The notes under the pieces are model-generated. The model was not told where the DNA came from. It made no database searches and worked only from the letters and a program-made list of their open reading frames with translations. The position numbers were made by a program, and so were the translations under genes. Positions 16,835 through 25,926 of a DNA stretch of 60,446 bases are shown piece after piece (within the stretch, counting starts at the first letter, position 1; each line of letters opens with the position of its first letter). The DNA is from Candidatus Poribacteria bacterium (GTDB taxonomy: Bacteria; Poribacteria; WGA-4E; WGA-3G): assembly GCA_028824125.1 (NCBI GenBank), contig JAPPES010000016.1, forward strand, positions 1 through 60,446. Direction: 5' to 3'.

Positions 16835-17752
16835 TTACTCCATTTCCATTGCATCAGCAAAAACATCCTCAAGAGAATGCTTTACCTCACGCAATTGGCG
16901 AAGTTGGACACCCGTTTCATGTGCTAATCTAAAAAAGAACGTTCCCTCTGTTTGTTCTTGATCAGTTGATGTGACGCGGACGTGCCCGTCTGGTCGTAAT
17001 TCAGTATCGTAGGGATAGCGTTCTAAAGCGGCAACATAAGCATCGCGATCACCAACAATTTTTAGGTCAAATGCTTGTCCGTGATTTTTTCTGAGTTCTT
17101 CAATATTACCTTGGATAACAAGACTACCGTGAGAGAGAGCCATTACATGCTGACAAGCGGACTCTACATCAGGCAACAGATGTGAAGATAACACCACATC
17201 AATTCCTTTATCCGCTGAAATATCTTTAACGAGTAAAAGCATCTCCTCTCTGCCAGATGTATCCATGCCATTCGTTGGTTCGTCAAGCAGTAGCAGCTTC
17301 GGATCATGCACCAATGCCTGCGCTAACTTCACACGTTGCCGCATCCCTACTGAATATCCGCTGATGGGACGGTAACGTTCTTCATCAACACCGACATAAT
17401 ATAGCACTTCGTGTGCACGTTGCATCGCATCACGTGAAGGCATACCACAGAGTTGCCCTGCATAAGCGACCAGTTGAACAGCATTCATCTGCGGGATTAA
17501 GCAGTCGTCTTCGGGTAAATAGCCGATCTGTTGTCGGATAGCTACCTGTTCGGTTCGCACATCCAGTCCAAACACCTTTGCTTCACCTCGGCTTGGATTT
17601 ATAAAACCGAGAAGCATCTTAATCAGAGTGCTTTTTCCAGCACCGTTAGGCCCAAGTAATCCGATTGCACCACCCTCTAATTCTACCGAAAGATCGTCTA
17701 ACGCAGGGTTAGTGCCAAAAAAGACTGAGACGTTTTTTGTTTCAATTAGCAT
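16835..17752 (-). CDS. ABC transporter ATP-binding protein (CcmA/ABC-2 type)
   Basis: This 305-residue ATPase has Walker A GPNGAGKSTLIKMLLGF, signature YSVGMRQRVKLAQAL (a variant of LSGGQ), Walker B LLLLDEPTNGMD and a His-loop in SSHLLPDVES. The 70-residue C-terminal extension is usual for exporters of the ABC-2 class. No ABC-2 permease is adjacent, so its partner must be elsewhere. It starts 6 bp after the alanine racemase stop and is co-transcribed with it. Confidence 0.9.
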   Translation of the reverse strand: MLIETKNVSVFFGTNPALDDLSVELEGGAIGLLGPNGAGKSTLIKMLLGFINPSRGEAKVFGLDVRTEQVAIRQQIGYLPEDDCLIPQMNAVQLVAYAGQLCGMPSRDAMQRAHEVLYYVGVDEERYRPISGYSVGMRQRVKLAQALVHDPKLLLLDEPTNGMDTSGREEMLLLVKDISADKGIDVVLSSHLLPDVESACQHVMALSHGSLVIQGNIEELRKNHGQAFDLKIVGDRDAYVAALERYPYDTELRPDGHVRVTSTDQEQTEGTFFFRLAHETGVQLRQLREVKHSLEDVFADAMEME

Positions 17753-17758
17753 TTTGTA

Positions 17759-18874
17759 TTATGAATAAATTCGGTTCACACGTTTTGCTATACTTATCAA
17801 AATTTCATAAGGAATTGTATTGGCTCGGTCAGCAACTTCATAAATTGTTATTTCTTCGCTTCCCTGTTTTCCAATCAGGACAACTTCGTCACCCACAGCT
17901 ACGTTATCTGAAGACTCTAACTGAACTACCATCATATCCATGCAGATACATCCAATTATCGGACACCGTTTTCCACCAATTAACACCTCACCAATACCTG
18001 AAAGGGGGCGCGGATAACCATCACCAAAACCAACTTGTAGCCCTGCCACACGGGTTCGAGACGGTGCCTTATATACCAATCCATAGCTGACACCTTCACC
18101 TGCTTCAATAGAATCTACCCATCCGACACGTGCCTTCCACGTCAGTGCTGGTTGCAACTGGATCGGTTTTTCGTTTGCAGGATAGATTCCGTATAAACTC
18201 AAGCCGGGACGCACAGCGTCAAAATGAGATTCGGGTATTGCCAAAGTTGCTGGACTATTCGCGGCATGCGTCATCGGTCCATTCGGAATGCTCGCAAGCA
18301 CGGAAGAAAATCGGTCCAGTTGAAGGTGTGCGAAACTTTTATCGGTTTCATCGGCAGTTGCAAAGTGTGTAAAAATACCCTCAACTTCAAGATGCGGCAA
18401 TGTTTTTAGTTTTTTCAAGAATTCTGCTGCTTCGGTATAACGAACCCCACATCGGTTCATTCCGGTGTTAACATCAACGTGAACCTTTACTCTTTCTGTA
18501 GATGCCTGTTGTGATCGCGGCTTACCATCTTTAACAGCTTTGTTCAACTTTTGCGCCAGAGTGAAATTATCAATCGCGGGAGTCAAGTTGTATGCGACAA
18601 TATCCTCTGCTAAATCTGGCAATGGACTAAAGAGAGTAAGAATAGGTTTTTGAATACCCGCCTTACGTAGTTCAATGCCTTCCTGGACTGTTGCCACTGC
18701 GAACATATCTGCAATGGTTTGTAATGCCTTTGCAACAGGAATAGCACCGTGTCCGTAGGCATCAGCTTTCACAACCGCGATTAACTGCCCTTGCGAATGT
18801 GTCTTTATCGCTGTAGCATTGGCTTGAATAGCATTTAAATCAATTTCTACATGTGCATGAGTGGTCACGTCCAA
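17759..18874 (-). CDS. alr: Alanine racemase
   Basis: This PLP enzyme makes D-alanine for peptidoglycan. It has 371 residues. The PLP lysine is Lys36 in VVKADAYGHGA. Later family blocks include GVFTHFATADE-like EGIFTHFATADETD, VRPGLSLYGIYP, VSYGLVYKAP with the catalytic tyrosine, GFGDGYPR and CICMDMMVV. The frame starts at a TTG (18874) with AGGA upstream; a GTG two codons later is an alternative. A functional racemase argues that the cell makes a peptidoglycan wall. It sits between the lipoprotein gene (16 bp) and the ABC ATPase gene (6 bp). Confidence 0.95.
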   Translation of the reverse strand: MDVTTHAHVEIDLNAIQANATAIKTHSQGQLIAVVKADAYGHGAIPVAKALQTIADMFAVATVQEGIELRKAGIQKPILTLFSPLPDLAEDIVAYNLTPAIDNFTLAQKLNKAVKDGKPRSQQASTERVKVHVDVNTGMNRCGVRYTEAAEFLKKLKTLPHLEVEGIFTHFATADETDKSFAHLQLDRFSSVLASIPNGPMTHAANSPATLAIPESHFDAVRPGLSLYGIYPANEKPIQLQPALTWKARVGWVDSIEAGEGVSYGLVYKAPSRTRVAGLQVGFGDGYPRPLSGIGEVLIGGKRCPIIGCICMDMMVVQLESSDNVAVGDEVVLIGKQGSEEITIYEVADRANTIPYEILISIAKRVNRIYS

Positions 18875-18890
18875 AGCAATTTCCTATGTA

Positions 18891-19643
18891 TTAACGTAGC
18901 TCAGCTATTGTGCCTTCAACCCCAATCAACGTCAGTTTCCGTAGCAACCAAGCATCTTCCATAACATTCACGACCTCCAGCGTAAGGGCAAGTTCATAGT
19001 TGCCCGGTGCAGTTAAAATTCGCGAGACATCTACGTCATCTGCAATTGTTAACGGCCCATCGGGCTGCACAGTGCCAATTGCGCGATTTCTAATAACTGA
19101 CGTCCCGTTGATAGCAATAGTCAAAAATGCACCTGCGCGTGCTGTGTCCTGCAGTATTTCGTATCGCAACGTGATGTTATCACGGAATAACTCTTCTACG
19201 TTCAACCGATATGTCAGAGTCTGTGTGAAGGTGTTCCCTTGCCAATAACGATTTGGCATTGCAACAATCGCATGCCCGATTTGGACCTCAATTCGAATAT
19301 CAGTCTGTACTGTTACTGTGCCATCAGAGACTTCAAGGGTAATCGTATAAGTGCCAGCGGATTCAGGCGCGACATAAACCACACTTGTGCCATCACCGAC
19401 AATTCTGCCACCGCTTGCTTGCCATTCGTAAACCAGCGCAGCTGAATTTCCAGAATAGTTTACCGTTGCCTTAATGGTTGTGGTATCACCAATATTGAGC
19501 GTTTGAGACTCGGATTCTAAATCAAGGTCTATCATCTTCTTATCTATGCTCAGTAGGTTTTCTGTATCGCAAGCAGATACAAGACCAATTGCACACAATA
19601 GACAGAGGATTTGGAGATATGATCGAAGTTCTTGGATTTTCAT
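18891..19643 (-). CDS. PKD-domain lipoprotein
   Basis: This 250-residue protein has a lipoprotein signal peptide (hydrophobic ILCLLCAIGLVSAC, lipidation at Cys25) and a PKD-type immunoglobulin-like domain at about 45-122 (YEWQASGGRIVGDGTSVVYV then GTYTITLEVSDG). The second half is a beta-rich region that I do not recognise. It is likely anchored at the outer surface or in the periplasm. It lies 33 bp after the potC stop, so it could be an accessory to the transporter, but the fold says nothing about substrate. Confidence 0.8.
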   Translation of the reverse strand: MKIQELRSYLQILCLLCAIGLVSACDTENLLSIDKKMIDLDLESESQTLNIGDTTTIKATVNYSGNSAALVYEWQASGGRIVGDGTSVVYVAPESAGTYTITLEVSDGTVTVQTDIRIEVQIGHAIVAMPNRYWQGNTFTQTLTYRLNVEELFRDNITLRYEILQDTARAGAFLTIAINGTSVIRNRAIGTVQPDGPLTIADDVDVSRILTAPGNYELALTLEVVNVMEDAWLLRKLTLIGVEGTIAELR

Positions 19644-19676
19644 ATTGATATTATATCATAATTTGAAGTAATTGGG

Positions 19677-20450
19677 TTAACTCGTTTGTGTATTTCGCCC
19701 TCGAAACCACAGGAATAATAATATAAGGACGATTGAATTGACCAATAACATTGTTGAAATGGCGTTAAGCTCGGGCGTGAGACCAAACTTAAGACTGGAA
19801 TAAATATACACCGAAAGTGTTGTATATCCAACCCCCGCGGTAAAGAAAGTAATGACAAAGTCGTCTATTGAAAGTGTGAAAGCGAGCAGTGCGCCGCCGA
19901 TGATACCGGGTGCGATAAGCGGAAACGTAATCCGCCAAAATGTTTGCCACTGATTAGCACCGAGGTCGAGTGCTGCTTCTTCAATCGTATCGTCATAGCC
20001 CTCTAAACGCGCGCGGACAACTATTGTAACGTAAGCGATATTGAAAACTACGTGCGCTAAAATCACAGATGTTAACCCGCGCGGAAATTTGACCTGCACA
20101 TAAAATGTCAACAACGCAATTGCTAAAACGATATCTGGAATAATGAGTGGTAGATAGAGTGCCCGGGTTAACGCAGTGCGAATCCGAAACCGATATTTTT
20201 CTATTGCAAGTGCTGCAGCGGTTCCGATAACAGTTGAGATGAAAGTTGCAACGCCAGCAATAATCAAACTATTTTTACAGGCACGCCACACATCAGGATT
20301 CTTGAACAGTTTCGCATACCAGGCGAGCGAGAATCCTTCCCAAACCGAAATCTGATCTCCACTGTTGAATGAGAACACAACAACGACCAGTATCGGAATA
20401 TAAAGAAAAAGAAAAACTAAGAGGATATTGATTTTAAAAAGTCGTTTCAT
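19677..20450 (-). CDS. potC: Spermidine/putrescine-type ABC permease PotC
   Basis: This 257-residue inner-membrane permease has six hydrophobic segments and the EAA loop EEAALDLGANQWQTFWRITFPLIAPGI that docks the ATPase. The opening YIPILVVVVFSFNSG is characteristic of PotC. The ATG at 20450 is used rather than an upstream codon inside the potB end, although the ribosome site is weak, suggesting coupling to potB (17 bp apart). Neither a PotA-type ATPase nor a PotD binding protein lies in the window. Confidence 0.9.
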   Translation of the reverse strand: MKRLFKINILLVFLFLYIPILVVVVFSFNSGDQISVWEGFSLAWYAKLFKNPDVWRACKNSLIIAGVATFISTVIGTAAALAIEKYRFRIRTALTRALYLPLIIPDIVLAIALLTFYVQVKFPRGLTSVILAHVVFNIAYVTIVVRARLEGYDDTIEEAALDLGANQWQTFWRITFPLIAPGIIGGALLAFTLSIDDFVITFFTAGVGYTTLSVYIYSSLKFGLTPELNAISTMLLVNSIVLILLFLWFRGRNTQTS

Positions 20451-20466
20451 TGAAAGTGCCGTAACC

Positions 20467-21306
20467 TTAAGATTCACTGCCTTGCAAAGCACGAAAATAT
20501 AGCACAGTCCCTACAAGCACTATCGCCATTAGCATGAACGAGAGAGCAGATCCGAATGGATAATCTAACGCTGTTTTAAATTGGCGTTCAATCACATTGC
20601 CAATAAAACTTACCTTTCCGCCTCCAAGAATATCAGGTGTTAGAAATGCACCAACCGTCGGAATAAAAACCAACATTGACCCAGCAAGAATACCGGGCAG
20701 GCTAAGGGGTAGGGTTATGTGCCAAAAAGCATGGCGTGGGGATGCGCCTAAATCCTTCGCCGCATCTATCAGAGACAAATCCAGCTGCTCTAATGCAGCG
20801 TATAATGGGAGAATCATGAACGGTAGATAACCGTAAACCAGACCGATCTGCACTGCCAAGGGTGTATTGAGTAGTTCTAAGGGTTGAAATCCTGGAATTA
20901 GAAATGTGAGAAAACTGTTCAGAAGTCCTTCTGTGCGTAAAATCAGTATCCACGCGTAGGTGCGAATCAGGAAGTTAATCCAAAATGGGACTACCACTAA
21001 AAGCAATAGCGCATTTCGCCATTTTGGTCGGTAGCATGCCAGATAGTAGGCGAATGGATACCCGACAAGCAGACAAATCGCTGTGCAGACGAATGCTGTT
21101 GATACTGAACGCCAAAGGATACCGAGGTAGAGTCCATCAAACAAACGCTGATAGTTTTCCAGTGTGAAGTTCCATTCTATTCCGCCGGAAGTGCCACGCT
21201 CCACAAAACTATAAGTAAGGACAGAGATGAGTGGAACAAAAAAGAAACATAATAGCCAAAGGATAACGGGGGAGAGTAGGATTAAGAGGCGGTAATTGCG
21301 ATGCAT
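20467..21306 (-). CDS. potB: Spermidine/putrescine-type ABC permease PotB
   Basis: This 279-residue membrane protein has six transmembrane segments and an EAA loop LIDAAKDLGASPRHAFWHITLPLSLPG. The PYAYY-like GYPFAYYLACY segment and the GAFLTPDILGG loop are typical of PotB and of related polyamine or organic-anion permeases. It is the first gene of a minus-strand run leading through potC, the lipoprotein, alr and the ABC ATPase. The absent binding protein and ATPase prevent a substrate call. Confidence 0.9.
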   Translation of the reverse strand: MHRNYRLLILLSPVILWLLCFFFVPLISVLTYSFVERGTSGGIEWNFTLENYQRLFDGLYLGILWRSVSTAFVCTAICLLVGYPFAYYLACYRPKWRNALLLLVVVPFWINFLIRTYAWILILRTEGLLNSFLTFLIPGFQPLELLNTPLAVQIGLVYGYLPFMILPLYAALEQLDLSLIDAAKDLGASPRHAFWHITLPLSLPGILAGSMLVFIPTVGAFLTPDILGGGKVSFIGNVIERQFKTALDYPFGSALSFMLMAIVLVGTVLYFRALQGSES

Positions 21307-21411
21307 TTTCCTTGTTGATAACTGGCTTTTCTATTGTAATTTTTGATATTATCGCTCTGATTCATCCTCGATCTTTATCGTTATCTTGTGCATGTTTTCA
21401 CTGTGCTGATC

Positions 21412-22455
21412 TTATTCATCAAAATCATCAAGTGTTTCAATGGTTGCGGCTTTCTCAAAGAGTGAATTAAGGCGTGAAAGGCTACGTATTTTGTTAACTT
21501 TTTGGGTAACGGTTTCAGGGACAGTATCAAAACGGATTTGCAGTAGTTTGATGATGTCCTCTCGTTTTGCTCTTTTTTCCCCTCTTTTTTCCCCTTTTAT
21601 TTCCCCTCTTGTTTCTCCTTGTTCACTGAGGATGTCTGCCATAGACTTTGCCATGTTTTCTACCTCCATTTCGTTTGCTTGTTGTTCAACAAGTCGTATC
21701 AAGTCCTCGTGTTCTGCAGCAGGCCGCCGATGTAGGATAAACAAAAGCAAATAGGCGATCGCCTTACGTAGATGCTTAACGTGCGGCACCGCCTCAAGCA
21801 AGGCAGTGCTTAGCGTTTCTATATCAGCATTTTCCTGTTGAAGAACTGTTAACAACCACCCTAATGGATGGTCAGTTTTTGTTAGGTCTGCTGCTTCTGC
21901 TTCATTTACACTTAGAAACAACGTATCAAATTTTGGAACAAACCGCGCGAGCACATCGGGCATATCCATTATTGCATCAAGTGTAAGTGGGTTGCTCCAC
22001 CGCCTTTCGCCCGTGTAATACACAATCGGGAGGATCGGACGGAAACGCCACTGACTTTTAGGCACATTCTCAGACTCCCATCCTCTGCGTTGAAAATCCC
22101 AAATCTGCATCATGTAAAACAGCACCCGGAACCCCATTATCGGGTCAACTGTGGATTGATGTTCAATAAGGATATAAATTAGCAGCTCATCTGTTCTCGA
22201 TTCAGTCTGAAACGGTGCGGTAAACACCATGTCAGACTCCTGCTCGCGCAGTGTGTCGGGGATAAAACTCCTGTTAATCTGTGATAGGCGGCTGAAATCA
22301 ATACACGCCGCCAGTTCACTTGCAAGGATTTCTACCAAGTCCCGGACGTACTCTTTGTCTTCAAACAACCATCGTGTGCTTCGGTCAGGAAAAGGTTCAA
22401 TCGGGATGTCGGAAAAGCTAAGTATTTCCGGTTCTTTTTTCATAATCTCTGACAA
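21412..22455 (-). CDS. Rpn/YhgA-like PD-(D/E)XK nuclease family protein
   Basis: This 347-residue protein belongs to the recombination-promoting nuclease/transposase-like family. The catalytic motif is spread as Glu-Ser-Asp (ESDMVF), then Glu-His-Gln in LIYILIEHQST, the PD-(D/E)xQ variant, and RFRPILPIVYYTGERRW follows as in relatives. Towards the C-terminus a short run of GExRGE repeats (GETRGEIKGEKRGEKR) precedes a helical tail. These repeats are common and variable in the family. Such genes are mobile-looking but need no terminal repeats, and none are seen here. Confidence 0.85.
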   Translation of the reverse strand: MSEIMKKEPEILSFSDIPIEPFPDRSTRWLFEDKEYVRDLVEILASELAACIDFSRLSQINRSFIPDTLREQESDMVFTAPFQTESRTDELLIYILIEHQSTVDPIMGFRVLFYMMQIWDFQRRGWESENVPKSQWRFRPILPIVYYTGERRWSNPLTLDAIMDMPDVLARFVPKFDTLFLSVNEAEAADLTKTDHPLGWLLTVLQQENADIETLSTALLEAVPHVKHLRKAIAYLLLFILHRRPAAEHEDLIRLVEQQANEMEVENMAKSMADILSEQGETRGEIKGEKRGEKRAKREDIIKLLQIRFDTVPETVTQKVNKIRSLSRLNSLFEKAATIETLDDFDE

Positions 22456-22566
22456 AGATGTGTGCAGTGCGTAGATTACAATAATTATACACTACTGCGG
22501 TTATTCTATTTACATCAATACATCTTGCACAGCCTCAGACAACTCAACGCCACTCGGATAATCAAA

Positions 22567-23754
22567 TTAATCAGCAGCAGGAGCGAAGGTCTCCGGATTC
22601 TCCGCAGCTGCATCGTAATCATCAATTAGTTTTGTGATACTCGGGTTTTTACCACACAGCGGGCAATTTTCATCTCTATTGACTTTCACTTCGCGATAGG
22701 TCATACTGAGTGCATCATATAGGATAAGTCTACCAATCAATGGTTCACCGAGACCGAGAATATATTTAATCGCTTCAGTTGCCATCATCACACCAATTAC
22801 GCCTGGGAGCACGCCCAGGACACCAGCCTCACTTCAGCTCGGCACCAGGCCGGGTGGCGGCGGTGTGGGATACATGCATCGGTAGCACGGCCCCTCATTC
22901 GGTTTGAAAAGTGTGACCTGTCCCTCAAATTGGAAAATACTGCCGTGCACAATCGGTTTATTCATAAGCACTGCAGCATCGTTGACAAGGTAACGGGTGG
23001 CGAAGTTATCGCACCCATCCACAATCAGGTCGTATTCCGAGAAAATCTCTTCAACGTTGTCAGCGGTGAGACGGAGATTATAAGGTGTAATCTCAACATC
23101 CGGATTAAGTGATTTGATAGTCGTTGTCGCGGATTGAACTTTTGGTGTACCAACAGCCTCTGTGCGATGTAAAATCTGACGCTGCAGATTGCTTAACTCC
23201 ACTACATCCGAGTCAATCACACCCATGTGTCCAACACCAGCAGCACCCAGATAAACACCAGCAGGTGAACCCAATCCACCTGCCCCGACAAGTAAGACCT
23301 TCGCATCAAGTAGCTTCGCCTGTCCGCGTTCGCCAACTTCAGTCAGCATAAAATGGCGGCTATAGCGGTCAAGCTGCTCATGCGACATCTCTTTATCTTG
23401 TGCAGTTGGAAAACCAGCGGCACTCCAATCCCGGTATCCACCTGCCATGGACACGGTATCTGTATATCCCATTTCACGGAGCGATTTTGCAGCAAGGAGT
23501 GAACGGAGTCCTGCAGCGCAATAAACGATTACTTTTTGGTCACGGTCAGGGATGTAGTTTTCAACAGAAAATTCCAGCATGCCGCGTGTGACGTGCACAG
23601 CATCAGGGATATAGCCAGCGCGATATTCATCTTCATCGCGAACATCCAAAAGTACAAAATCGCTGCCATTTTCCTGATCGGCTTTCACGTCAGCAATAGT
23701 CACTTCTGGAATTTCTGTTTTTGCCTCCTCTACGATTTGTCTATAGGATTTCAT
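22567..23754 (-). CDS. moeB: Rhodanese-MoeB/ThiF fusion with in-frame UGA, candidate selenoprotein
   Basis: This E1-like enzyme adenylates the C-terminus of a small sulfur carrier and helps form its thiocarboxylate. Residues 1-115 are a rhodanese domain with catalytic loop CAAGLRS (Cys79). The ThiF/MoeB domain follows: GAGGLGS at 157-163, Asp181, SNLQRQ, and DGCDNFATR near 247-254. Zinc pairs are Cys290/Cys293 and Cys364/Cys367. At codon 307 (22834-22836) a UGA replaces the conserved cysteine of VPSCAEAGVLGVLPG; the frame is otherwise open to 22567. Joined, it is 395 residues, normal for the fusion. The start at 23754 has GGAG upstream. A SECIS-like hairpin follows the UGA. If selenocysteine is not inserted, the product would be a truncated 306-residue protein. 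Confidence 0.85.
22802..22819 (-). promoter_or_regulatory. Candidate bacterial SECIS hairpin
   Basis: On the coding (minus) strand, CCTGGG (22819-22814) pairs perfectly with CCCAGG (22807-22802) around the six-base loop CGTGCT. The loop starts 20 nt after the UGA and its second base is G. This satisfies the general bacterial SECIS description: a stem of at least four pairs, a G among the first two loop bases, and a loop about 16-37 nt after UGA. The stem lies within conserved codons, so chance cannot be excluded by eye. Confidence 0.6.
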
Positions 23755-24065
23755 ATTTATTCTCCAAGGTTTTAGGTTTCTGTTTACGATGGTCTGATAA
23801 GTCAATAAATAACAGAGACTGTAATACGAATCCTAAGACGATTCGCATTCTCTATCTTCGCCAGTAGTGTAAAAAAATGTCATAAATCTGTCCCTAATTC
23901 TGAAAAGATTATACCACAAAAATATGATATTGTCAATTGTGCTCAGGACTATGAAAAAAGCCATTCAATTGTGGAGAAGTATTTAGTGGGAGGATTTTGT
24001 AAACCGAATTTCTTTTACAAAATCCTGTTTTTTCGTAGGAACTAAAAAACATTCAGAAATTCATC

Positions 24066-25889
24066 CTAAGATGAAACTTCTTTATAACCTTTTGGCAAAG
24101 GTTTTCCTGCAACAAGGGCGGATTTAAGAGGGCGGACATGTCGACAGCTACCACGATGGGTAAACCCTGGACAATCACATGTTATATCTGCACCGACTAC
24201 TTCCAGCGTGTAAAATTTACCTTTTTGTGATGCGCTTTCGGCATGATAGACAGACCGATCTGGTCCAGAGAGGACTTCTGCTAAAATACGGATGGCTTCT
24301 TCTGAATATGGACGGAGTTGCTTACGTGTCGCTTCTTGCAGGTGTGAGGTGTTCTCTTCAAGATATACGTCACCTGCTTTCTGAAGCACGTCATGGATAT
24401 TGGATTCCTCAATTTTATTGGGTTGAACAGACAAAGCATTCATCATCCGCTTGAGTTCGCTGAGAACATCCAACTGCAGCGCAGCCTCTCCACCCGGCAC
24501 CATAATTGAACCTTCAACGATTGCATCCATCAACGCAGCTTTTGTTTCCAACACGGTCTTTACAAACGAATCGACTGTGCCATTCGCAATCATATAGGTA
24601 ACGTTGACAGTGCCAGTCTGTCCAATACGGTAGGCGCGATCTTCTGCTTGCCAATGGTTAGCAGGCACCCAATCTAAATCGTTGAAGACAACCTGCCGTG
24701 CTGCCGTAAGATTTATGCCTACGCCTGCAATGTGCATGTTAGCCACAAACAATCTGATGTTATCATCGTTTTGAAACCGATCAACTCTGTCCAGTCTTTC
24801 ATTCACAGGAACTGCACCGGAAACATAAACCGCCCTATCCTTGAAATACTTTTGGAAACGCTGCATCGTATTGATGAAGGAGGTGAAGATAATGACCTTT
24901 TCACCCTGTTCCAAAGCGTTTTCCACGAACTTAATGGTGTGACGGCATTTGACAAATGCAATCGCTCGACGCACTTGGGTTATCCTGCCCATGCCAGTTC
25001 CTAAATCCGTAGTGTCTATTGATTCATCCAATTCTTCGCTTTGTTCCGAGGATAGACCAAGGGATTCAGGTAATCCAGCAACGGCTTCTGGTGTCTCAAA
25101 TTTAGATAGGAATTCTTGTACTAATCGATTATAGTGCTGGATTGCATAAGGGTGCAGTTCAACGTCCATCCAAGTTCGCACCTTAGGTGGCAGGTCTAAC
25201 ACTTCATCTTTTGTGCGGCGCAGCATAACACCGTGTAGTTGTACGGTTAATTCCTCAATATTACTTGCACCATCTGCCACTAATCCAAAATCGCCTTGAT
25301 ACGCCTCACAATAACGTTTGGCAAAGCTGTAAAAACTCTTGCCAAGTGGATGGTTCAGAATTTGCAACAAAGGGAAAAGATCGCGAGGGCGACTTGTCAT
25401 CGGAGTACCAGTCAGTGCATGGACAACGGGATCATCCTCAATCGATTCAACAAGTTTGGCACCGTTTTTACTTCGCTGGCTCTGATAATTTTTTAGGTAG
25501 TGTGCTTCGTCAAAAACAACACCTTTCCAGTCAAACGCAAGCAGTTGATCGAGGTTTTTGCCGAGAATTTCATAGTTGATAATAACCCAACCGTTATGGT
25601 CTGTGGAGGGGAGTGGGGCAGGACCAATGATTGTAGGTTCGACATCTGGGAAAACGATTTCGATTTCGCGTGCCCAATTCCTTTTGATAGAAGCAGGACA
25701 TATTACGAGGTAAGGACCTTCCGGTTCTGCTTCAACCATCGCGATGATGGACTGACGAGTTTTGCCCAAACCCATATCATCGGCAAGGAGAGCACGGCGG
25801 CGGCCCAATAGGAATGCGATGCCTTCTACTTGATGGGGAAATAAACCTTCTGCAATTTCTTCGGCACGTTTGACGCTTATTTCCTGCAT
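24066..25889 (-). CDS. SNF2-family helicase with C-terminal SWIM zinc finger
   Basis: This 607-residue DNA translocase or remodeller of the Swi2/Snf2 type has motif I LLADDMGLGKTRQ near residue 40, the DEAH box VFDEAHYLKNYQSQRS, a motif III-like ALTGTPMTSRP, and the helicase C half with IIFTSFINTM and the motif VI QAEDRAYRIGQTGTV. The end carries a SWIM zinc finger, CDCPGF...GSCRHVRPL. There is no N-terminal SNF2-associated domain. The start at 25889 (MQEISVKRAE) has AAGGA upstream. It is the last gene of a four-gene minus-strand run with methyltransferase, HNH and VWA genes. Repair, transcription recycling or DNA defence are all possible. Confidence 0.9.
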   Translation of the reverse strand: MQEISVKRAEEIAEGLFPHQVEGIAFLLGRRRALLADDMGLGKTRQSIIAMVEAEPEGPYLVICPASIKRNWAREIEIVFPDVEPTIIGPAPLPSTDHNGWVIINYEILGKNLDQLLAFDWKGVVFDEAHYLKNYQSQRSKNGAKLVESIEDDPVVHALTGTPMTSRPRDLFPLLQILNHPLGKSFYSFAKRYCEAYQGDFGLVADGASNIEELTVQLHGVMLRRTKDEVLDLPPKVRTWMDVELHPYAIQHYNRLVQEFLSKFETPEAVAGLPESLGLSSEQSEELDESIDTTDLGTGMGRITQVRRAIAFVKCRHTIKFVENALEQGEKVIIFTSFINTMQRFQKYFKDRAVYVSGAVPVNERLDRVDRFQNDDNIRLFVANMHIAGVGINLTAARQVVFNDLDWVPANHWQAEDRAYRIGQTGTVNVTYMIANGTVDSFVKTVLETKAALMDAIVEGSIMVPGGEAALQLDVLSELKRMMNALSVQPNKIEESNIHDVLQKAGDVYLEENTSHLQEATRKQLRPYSEEAIRILAEVLSGPDRSVYHAESASQKGKFYTLEVVGADITCDCPGFTHRGSCRHVRPLKSALVAGKPLPKGYKEVSS

Positions 25890-25926
25890 GCAGTTTTCCT
25901 TTGTATCAAGATTCCTAATCTTAATC

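Noticed and set aside
16835..17752. This ATPase as the missing PotA of the PotB-PotC transporter
   Set aside because: Its sequence class (YSVGMRQRV signature and C-terminal extension) is ABC-2 export rather than polyamine import.
22567..22812. A separate 81-residue protein starting at a GTG
   Set aside because: It is the C-terminal third of the MoeB domain with the second zinc pair, in the same frame as the upstream part and separated from it only by the UGA codon. It would have no function alone.
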